This document shows positions 1 through 7,800 of a stretch of 64,000 nt of DNA, in pieces. The notes beneath the pieces were generated by a model. The model was not told the DNA's origin and ran no database searches. It was given only the letters and a program-made list of their open reading frames with translations. Numbering within the stretch: position 1 is the first letter of the stretch; each line of letters begins with the position of its first letter. Position numbers and translations under genes: made by a program. The stretch spans positions 1,116,001 to 1,180,000 of the forward strand of contig NZ_CP069792.1 in NCBI RefSeq assembly GCF_016894245.1. Direction: 5' to 3'. The DNA comes from Corynebacterium kroppenstedtii. GTDB taxonomy: Bacteria; Actinomycetota; Actinomycetes; Mycobacteriales; Mycobacteriaceae.

Positions 1-1
1 A

Positions 2-712
2 TGGGCGGATCCACACACGCGCCACCCTGATTCCCCCGCCGGGATGGACCAGCCCGCGCCGGATAACCAGGCGAATGAAGAATCCACCCCTGGTGGAACT
101 TTGGTCGGTTGGCCGGAGGATAACGTTGTGTTTTACGTCGTCGATGAGAACTTGAATGAGGTTCCCGACGGCCAGTCCGGTGAACTCTGCATCGCCGGTG
201 CCCAAGTAGGCGCAGGGTATTTCAATAATCCGGAGGTCACCGCGGAGGCGTTCGTGCCGAGCCTTCATCCGGATTGCGACGGTGGGATCATGTATCGCAC
301 GGGCGACGTCATGTCGCGTGATGCGCGGGGGATGCTTCGCTTTGAAGGCCGCATCGGCGACCAGGTAAAAATTCGCGGCAACCGAGTCGAGCTGGGCGAT
401 GTGGAAACTCATTTGCGACGCCTCGACGTGGTGAGCGACGCCGCGGTGGCTGTGGAACGTGCTGGAGGAGAGGCGACACTTGTCGGCGGAATCGTTGTTG
501 CGGCGGGCGCGGCCACCGGTGACGGGAGTGACATTGCTGGTCACCCTACTATTCCGCAACAGGCGAAAGCCGAATTGGCGGCGTTGGTTCCGGAGTACAT
601 GGTGCCCAGCGTCATCGTTGTCATGACGGAACTGCCGCACAATGATCACGGGAAGATCGACAGGCGGGCGCTGATCGCCCACGTGAATGCGGTGAGCTCG
701 GGTCCGTCGTAG
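2..712 (+). CDS. C-terminal part of a nonribosomal-peptide adenylation domain (5' end outside window)
   Basis: The reading frame is open from the first bases of the window, so the start lies upstream; an internal ATG at 44 is not the natural start. The visible part is the end of an AMP-binding adenylation domain: the A7-type motif YRTGDVM, the A8 hinge region around FEGRIGDQVKIRGNRVEL, and the A10-type end NDHGKIDRRAL with the catalytic lysine. The protein stops shortly after A10, with no carrier, condensation or thioesterase domain behind it. It is therefore either a free-standing adenylation enzyme or an NRPS that ends in an A domain. It converges on dhbA with a 7-bp gap. The neighbouring NRPS (1883-9625) has a module lacking its own A domain, so trans loading of that module is a reasonable inference. 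Substrate cannot be read because the A4-A5 pocket is outside the window. Confidence 0.85.
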   Translation, partial: WADPHTRHPDSPAGMDQPAPDNQANEESTPGGTLVGWPEDNVVFYVVDENLNEVPDGQSGELCIAGAQVGAGYFNNPEVTAEAFVPSLHPDCDGGIMYRTGDVMSRDARGMLRFEGRIGDQVKIRGNRVELGDVETHLRRLDVVSDAAVAVERAGGEATLVGGIVVAAGAATGDGSDIAGHPTIPQQAKAELAALVPEYMVPSVIVVMTELPHNDHGKIDRRALIAHVNAVSSGPS

Positions 713-719
713 CGAACGC

Positions 720-1556
720 CTAGCTATCCAGCGTTGCTCCGCCGTCGACACGAAGATCATGCATGACAATGTGGCGGGCGTTGTCGGACGCGAGGTAGAG
801 GCAGGCCCCGGCGATGTCCTCCGGTTGAGCCAGTCGCTGTAGGGGGATCCCGAGGCGATAATGGTCGGGAGTACCAGCGATAACGTCAGCTGAGCGGTCC
901 TGCCCGGCCGGCCACATTCCGCGAAGCATCGGTGTATCGGTGGAACCCGGGGAGACGATATTCACCCGCACGCCATGTGGCGCGCACTCCAGACCGAGGT
1001 TGCGGGCCCACGCGGTGATCGCCGCTTTCGATGCTCCGTAGGATCCCATGCCCGCGCGCGGGGTCGTCCCTGCGTTGGAGGAAACAACAACAATGGCGCC
1101 GTGTTTCCTCTCGCACATGCGCTGGGCAACGGTCGCACAAACGTGGACAGCTCCGAACATGTTGACCTCGAAGCTCGCGCGCATGGCGTCGGTGTCGCCG
1201 TCGAGCGCGGCGTCGGCACGCAGGATCCCGGCCGTATGAATAAGCACATCGATGGGTCCCCGGTCGGCCTCGATGCGGTTGATCGTCGTGTGCGAGGCCC
1301 CCTTGTCCGTGACATCGAGGACATAATCAACGGGCAGGTCAGCGGTTATATTATCGACGCTGGCTGCGTCACCGTCCGCACCCTCGCTGTGCCCCTGAGG
1401 TACCGTGTCCACAGTGGTTACGCGATATCCCGCGCCTTTGGCTGCGGTGACGACGGCAGCTCCGATACCGCCGAGGGCACCGGTGACCACACAGTGTTGT
1501 TGAAAGGTGTCCGTTTCGGGGGCGTAGTCCTGATTAGACGTACTCATCGTCGCCAT
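720..1556 (-). CDS. dhbA: 2,3-dihydro-2,3-dihydroxybenzoate dehydrogenase (DhbA/EntA-like SDR)
   Basis: A 278-residue short-chain dehydrogenase. It has the nucleotide-binding glycine motif VVTGALGGIG near the N terminus, a VVSS segment with the catalytic serine, and the YGASK tyrosine-lysine pair. EntA/DhbA enzymes oxidise 2,3-dihydro-2,3-dihydroxybenzoate to 2,3-dihydroxybenzoate with NAD+. The family fold is clear; the substrate assignment rests on its place beside an aryl carrier protein, an NRPS, a DHB-AMP ligase and, further on, an isochorismatase. The start at 1556 is chosen because the stop of the upstream carrier gene and this ATG overlap as TGATG, with GAGGAAA about 10 bases upstream, indicating translational coupling. 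A longer start at 1589 would run into the carrier gene; another ATG at 1547 is possible. Confidence 0.85.
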   Translation of the reverse strand: MATMSTSNQDYAPETDTFQQHCVVTGALGGIGAAVVTAAKGAGYRVTTVDTVPQGHSEGADGDAASVDNITADLPVDYVLDVTDKGASHTTINRIEADRGPIDVLIHTAGILRADAALDGDTDAMRASFEVNMFGAVHVCATVAQRMCERKHGAIVVVSSNAGTTPRAGMGSYGASKAAITAWARNLGLECAPHGVRVNIVSPGSTDTPMLRGMWPAGQDRSADVIAGTPDHYRLGIPLQRLAQPEDIAGACLYLASDNARHIVMHDLRVDGGATLDS

Positions 1557-1813
1557 CACTCGTCGCTTTCCTCGAAAATGTCGACCCACGCGTCAAGAGT
1601 GGGATCCTCGATGAGGTCGGCAAACTCGGCATCCCACCCTTGGCGTCGCGCCCATTCGACGATGTCGATAATGCGCACGGAATCCAGCCCTAGGTCAGTG
1701 AGGTCCGCGTCGGTTTCGAGCCTGTCTGCGGGCACCCCGACTGCCGATGCAACGCGGGTGTGGAGTTCGTCGGCAAAGATTTGGGGGCTCAGGGGTGGGT
1801 TAGCTGCACTCAT
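1556..1813 (-). CDS. Free-standing aryl carrier protein (ArCP) for the siderophore pathway
   Basis: An 85-residue acyl-carrier-type protein with the phosphopantetheine site in DLGLDSVRIIDIVEWARRQG, where the serine carries the arm. This matches the carboxy-terminal aryl carrier domain of EntB/DhbB. In those bifunctional proteins it is fused to isochorismatase; here isochorismatase is a separate gene at 18903-19532 without a carrier domain. Its role would be to hold 2,3-dihydroxybenzoate activated by DhbE and present it to the first condensation domain of the NRPS. AAGGAG lies 7 bases before the ATG. It forms a two-gene minus-strand operon with dhbA and is divergent from the NRPS across a 69-bp region holding an iron-box-like sequence. 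Confidence 0.88.
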   Translation of the reverse strand: MSAANPPLSPQIFADELHTRVASAVGVPADRLETDADLTDLGLDSVRIIDIVEWARRQGWDAEFADLIEDPTLDAWVDIFEESDE

Positions 1814-1846
1814 GGTTGGCTCCTTAATTTCTTCTCTCTAGCTGCT

Positions 1847-1885
1847 TGTTTGTTTGTCTTTTGAGCAGTGTAGCCTAACGCTATG
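1847..1885 (+). promoter_or_regulatory. Putative leaderless promoter overlapped by a DtxR-type iron box
   Basis: The NRPS start codon has no Shine-Dalgarno sequence. A TANNNT -10-like hexamer, TAGCCT (1871-1876), lies exactly 6 bases before the ATG at 1883, and a TTGTTT-like -35 lies 18 bases further up (1847-1852). The 19-mer at 1865-1883 contains TAGCCTAAC, the core of the DtxR consensus; I count 12 of 19 matches to TTAGGTTAGCCTAACCTAA. DtxR bound here would cover the -10 and the start. Promoter and operator are inferred from sequence only. Confidence 0.5.
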
Positions 1886-4800
1886 ACCTTTGATTCGGCG
1901 CGTGCGAGTGACCTTGATAATCCAACCTCCTCGGCTGAGGTGAGAGATGGTCAGCACCCCGATGCGGCGCTTTCTGATGACCGCACTTCTTCGGGTACCC
2001 ACAGTTCCGCGGAGTGGTTCCCTTTGACTGCAGCGCAGATGGGTATTTGGAACGCGCAGTTACTGGATCCGAGTTCGCCGTATTACGTCGTGGGCGAGGT
2101 GATGGAGCTCGATCCGACGGATTCTCAGCCGGATATTTCGGTTGCCGACGTTGTTCGGGCGTTGCATCAAACGATCGTGGAAGCTGAAACGCTGCGTTTG
2201 CAGTTCCGTCAGGGGGAGAGCGTGCCGGATGTTTATGCTGACGACTCTCCGCATCAAAGGGGTATTGACGTCGCGCCGGGACAGTACATCACTATCCCCG
2301 TTCATGACCTGCGCGCTCATCCAGCTCCCGAGGCCGCCGCGAACGCCTATGTTGACGCCGCGAAAGCACGGTGCGCGGAGGCGTGGGCGGGTCTTGTCGA
2401 TCGCCCGCTGTGTCACTTTGAGGTTCTTCGCCTGGATCACCGCCGTGTGTGGATCATCCAGCTGTATCACCACCTCATAGTCGACGGCTATGCGTCCATG
2501 ATTCTGGCCCGCCGAACGGCTGCTCACTACACGGAGCTCGCGGGCGGTAAAAAAGCACGTCCGGCGAAATTTAGCGCGGTGCGCAACGTCGTTAAGGAAG
2601 ATCGCGAGTACCACGACTCAGAAAACCGGGATCGCGATGCGCAGTGGTGGCAGGAGTCGCTGGCGGGAGTTGGTAGCACGCAGTGGCGGGACGAACTCAT
2701 CGGAGGGTCGGAGAGCTCCAGCCGGACAACGGTGCTCACGGTGGACGCCGACGAACTGGACTCGTGGAAAGCCGCCTCCCAGCGCCACGGAACGACGTGG
2801 GTCGATTCCTTATTGGCGGCCTACGGCGTGTACTTGCGGCGCGTGCAGGGGGTGGACGCCGACGAATTGGTGGTGGCCATGCCGTTCGCGGCGCGAGAAA
2901 CCGCAGCTCAGCGTCGTACTCCGGCGATGATGGTCAATATGCTGCCCGTGCGGTTGCCTATCGACCTCACCATGACCCTGCCGGAGAACGCGCACGCCAT
3001 CGAAGAGACAATGCGGACCGTGCGCCAGCACCAGCGGTTCCCGGGGTCCGAGGTGGCTACGGCGTACGGCGATTCCTCGATCTTGCGCGGGATTGGTGCC
3101 AACCTGAAGGTTTTTGACGCCGCCCTCAAGTTCGGGACAACGCGAGGCTACCTCCGCAACGTAGCGGGTGGCCCGCCGGAAAACCTCGTGTTGGTTGCCG
3201 CGCCGGGCCGGTCTGGCGGTGTGGATCTGAGTTTTGAGACAGTCGCCGATGTCCCGCCGGAGGTTGTTCACCAGCGGTTATCCGATATTCGGGCTGTGGT
3301 GAATGTGGGGTTGGGGTTGGACCAGCGGCCGGAGGCCACGAGTGTCAGCGGTCATGGCGGCCCCGGCGATTCACTCGATGGCCCCACCGTGTTGCCGGAT
3401 AAAGACGCCGAGAGCGACTTACCCGCTTCGTGCGACATCAGTATCCGCCCTGAACGGATCCCGACCGAGATTCGTGACGAGTGGGACGGTGAATCATTAC
3501 TCGACGCGTCAACTGATGCTTCATCCGACGGTTCAATGCAGTCACTGGATAGTCTAATCGACTCGCTTGCGCAGCGGTGGAGTAATCGTGTTGTGCTGGC
3601 CGATGGTTCGCCGGAATCGTCGGAAACCTCCGCCAGTGAGACGGGTGCCAGTTACAACGGTTCTGAACTGGTAAAACTGTGTGATCAGCTGGCGGATGCC
3701 ATCGTGGCGGTGTGCCCGACTGGTGGCGTCGTGGCCATTGATATGCCGAAGAGCGCAGCCCAAGCTATTGCGGTTCTGGCTTCGTTGCGTGCGCACCGCC
3801 CGTTCGTGGTCATTGACGACGATGCCCCTCAGGACCGGCGTTCGTTCATCATGAAAGATAGTGCCGTGGCGGCTGTGGTGACGGGACTTGATGACGTTCA
3901 GCCTGTAGCACACCACGATAATGAGCAGCCGCCACACAGCCCCGCGCACGAAGCCGATGAGGCGGTATATTCCGACGAGTTGGCGTATATCATCTACACG
4001 TCCGGCACGACGGGACGGCCAAAGGGCGTGAACGTCAGCAGGCGCGCCGTGGAGCACTTGATCGCGGGCCACCGGATGCAGCTATTCCCAGAGACGCTCG
4101 ATCATGTTGCGGATAGCCAGCCTCAGGTGTCCGCCTCGCTGGCCCACACGGCGTCGTTCGCGTTCGATGCCGCCATCGACCAGCTTTCATGGATCTTTGC
4201 CGGCGTGCGCGTCGTGATTTATAACCGTTCCACTGTTGCCGATGGAGAGGCTTTTTATCAGAGCCTTCGCCGCGACGACATCACGATGATCGACGCCACA
4301 CCTTCACTGTTTGGTGCGCTGCTCGCCTCGGGCGTTCCCCTGCTTGACGCGAAGAAATCGCAGATCAGGGCCGTGTTGCTCGGCGGAGAACCCATGCCGC
4401 AGCAGCTGTGGGACCAGGTGGCCGCAGCGACGCACGTCATCGGATGGAACATGTATGGCCCGTCGGAAGCAACCGTCGACGCTGTGTGCGCACGAATCAC
4501 ACCGGGCACGGTGACGGTCGGTTGGCCTGTGCCGGGCATGTCACTCCGAATTTGCGACGCTTCGGGCGAGGTCGTTCCCCCGGGTGAAGAAGGCGAATTG
4601 TGGCTGATGGGAAATCAGATCGCGCAGGGGTATAGGAATAATCTGGACGCGACGGCCCACGCATTTTTTCGTGCCGACGTCACCGCTAGCCGCCCTCGTG
4701 CCGACGCAACAACCGATGCCCACGCGCTCGTCCCCGCGTATCGCACCGGCGATCGTGTCCGGTGGGTGCCGGACCGTGGAGTGGCGTTCATCGGACGCGT

Positions 4801-7800
4801 GGATAATCAGATCGAGGTGCGGGGGCATCGCGTAGAACTGGAAGAAATCGACGGTGCTCTCGTCGCGCTTCCAGGTGTTCGCGCAGCTGGCACGGTCGCA
4901 GTTGTTGGTGGCACCGGCGATGCGCCCCTTCAGGATGAGGAAAACTCTGTATCAACCGGGGACGGCCGCACGCAGGTGGGCACTGTACCTCTACATATCC
5001 GAGCAGGAGTTGTTCTTGAGGGCGTGGTTGGGGACGTGACCGCGCCCGATAGTGATTCCGGTGATCCTCAGCCGAACGTGGATGACGTCAGGCAGCGGCT
5101 TTCCGAACTGCGTGAGCACCTCTCGCGAAAACTTCCGGACTATATGGTCCCATCCACCCTTGTTGCAGTGCCCCAGATTCCGCGAACGTCAACCGAAAAA
5201 ATTGACCGACGAGCGCTCCGCGACCTGATTGAGCAGGCGGCTCTGTCTACCGGCCGTACGAGCGAGCGCCAGAGTAGCGGGGGCCACCAAACTTTAGGTA
5301 AAGACCTTCGGGCACCTGAAACACCGCGTGAGCTTGTTGTTGCTCGCGTGATCCGGGATGTGATGGGGCAGCCGGCCGACCTTGATGTGGATTTCATCAA
5401 TCAGGGTGGGGATTCCATTACCGCGCTCGTGGTTGCTGGTCGTGTGCAGCAGGAAGGCTTTGAGATCCGCCCGGCAGATATTCTTTCCGGACGTCCCTTG
5501 GGCGAGATAGCTGCTTCATTACATCGGTCGTCGTCGGGTGTATCGACCAGTTCTGCCGCGCCAGCTACGTCTCATATCTCCCCGACTAGCACAAATGGTC
5601 ATAGTGCCCCAGAGGCGCGCGGGGATATTCTGACCGACTTTGGTGTGGTGGACGCCCCGTCGGGAATGGAGCGATCAGCTTTCACTGGTCCCGAGCAGCC
5701 GGTGATGTCGGCCGTGATTCCCTCTGTCGTGAATATGGATGACGACGAGTGCCGCGCATGCGCGATAAGGCTAGCTGAGGATGTGCCGGCTCTTCGTAGC
5801 ATTGCGACGTGGGATGCTGATTCGTCCGGCTCTGAGCAGGTCATTATCCGACGCCATCCCGCCGACGATGACGTTTTTCGTACACCCATTGATCTTGCCG
5901 CAGGACGGCCATTCGCCCTCGAGCCTGTCGACGGTGGTGTGCGCCTGAGCGTACACAGTGCGGTTGTTGATGCCGACGGGTTCGGGCAGCTCATTAGCAT
6001 TGTCGAGGCGCTCGTGCAACGGGCTGGCCACGGTGGCGGACGCAGTGATTTTCATAGTGATGGCCGCCAGCATCGCTATGCCTCATGGCGGGGACACTCT
6101 GCCCCGGCACTCCCGTGGGCACACAGCCGCGCCAGTGCCGCTGCGACGATTGAACCGTCACTCGCGAAGGCTCTACTCAGTAACCTCGGAAAGAAATTTG
6201 GGCTCTCTGGCCAGGACATTCTGACCGCAGCTGCTCTGATCGCCTCGGCTGGTGACCACGACGCGCCTCTCACCGCGATGGTGGTGGGCCGTGCAGAATA
6301 TCAACCTTCTGTTCGCTCCGCTGGCCAGCCTTTGAACTTCGGAAACGTTGCTACGCGTGGGGTGGTTGGTCGGTTCGCTGCTCCGGGGTATGTCACCGTG
6401 TCGCAGTCGGGTTCGTCTTTGGATTCTCGGGCAGGGATGGAGAAGCTCCTGCTCAGTGTGAAAGAGCAACGCGCAAAACTGTGTGCGACTGATCCCACTA
6501 ATCCCCCTAATCCCACTGATCCCGCCGACAATGCGTCGGGTACTCCGGCCATCACTCTGGAACTCGGACACATTCCTGGCCCGACCATTGCGGGTTCCGC
6601 CACCCCGGATCACGATTTGCAACGCCACATTCTCATCCCACGCCGCCACACCTTACGCCCCGGCTTCCCTAATGCCCCGCATGTCACGGCGTGGGTCACG
6701 GAAGCCGACACAGCTGAGCACAGCACTGGACCCGTCGGCAATGAACCCGGTGAACCGTCGATCAGTATGACCGTTGATGCAGAAACGGATGACCGCGCGG
6801 AACAGCTCGCGGATGGCGTCGTCAATGCTCTGACAGATTTGGCCGTTTTCGGGTTGAGTGCGGAGGGCAGTGCGTCGCCCTCGGATTGTTTAGCGCCAGT
6901 GACCAGCGCGGATATCGAGCACTGGCAGCGCCGGTTCGGCCCGCTTCAAAACGTGTACGGGCTCTCACCGCTGCAAGAGGGCCTGCTGTACCAGGCGCTG
7001 GATTCCCGCGAGCGCGACCATTATGTGATCGCGGCGTCGATGACCGTCGAAGGCCTAGTGGACCCGGAACTCCTGCGTACTAGCTTCGAGGCGATGATGA
7101 ACCGTCAAGATGTGCTCAAGGCGGCGTTTGATTATGAAACACTCGACCGCCCAGTGCACGTCATTCCACGCACCCCCCGGTGGCAGTGGTCGGTGATCGA
7201 TGCTCGCGGACTTCCGTCGCGTGCGCAGTCGCCACTTATCGACGACGTTCTGGACCGGATGGCTTCCCGCCAGCTTGATGTGACGCGCGGGAACATGGTC
7301 GCGGCGAGTCTAGTGAGATTGGGCGATCGGCGCAGCCAGCTTGTATTGGGGAATCATCATATTCTTACCGATGGGTGGTCCACGACTATCCTTGTGCGTG
7401 AGCTGATGCACGTGTATAACCGCGCTGTTGAGCTTCTGAACGGCGGAAATGCCGGTCATGCGGACGAGGGAATCGCGTGCTCGGAGGTCCCCCACTCGAA
7501 GGACCCGGAGTCCGCGCGCTCACACGCCGTCGTGGCTGCTGTTGCTGAATTGCCGGCGAAGTACCCGTACGGCCAATTTGTTGAGGACATGCAGCCCCGA
7601 GTGAAGGCTGACACTGAACTGTGGATCGACCACGTGGCAGGTCTTGACCATGCAAGCCGAGTAATGGATGTCCTCACGCCCCACGTCGAGCCCGTCTCCT
7701 CCGCGGCTGATAACGATTCCGGCGAAGAACACTGCGTCGTACAGCTCTCCGACCAGCAGAAAGCTGATCTTTCCCGCTGCGCCCGCACTGTCGGCGTCAC

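Noticed and set aside
975-1841. 288-residue plus-strand open frame opposite dhbA and the carrier gene
   Set aside because: It has no family features and lies entirely antisense to two well-supported genes; it is a frame left open by G+C-biased codons.
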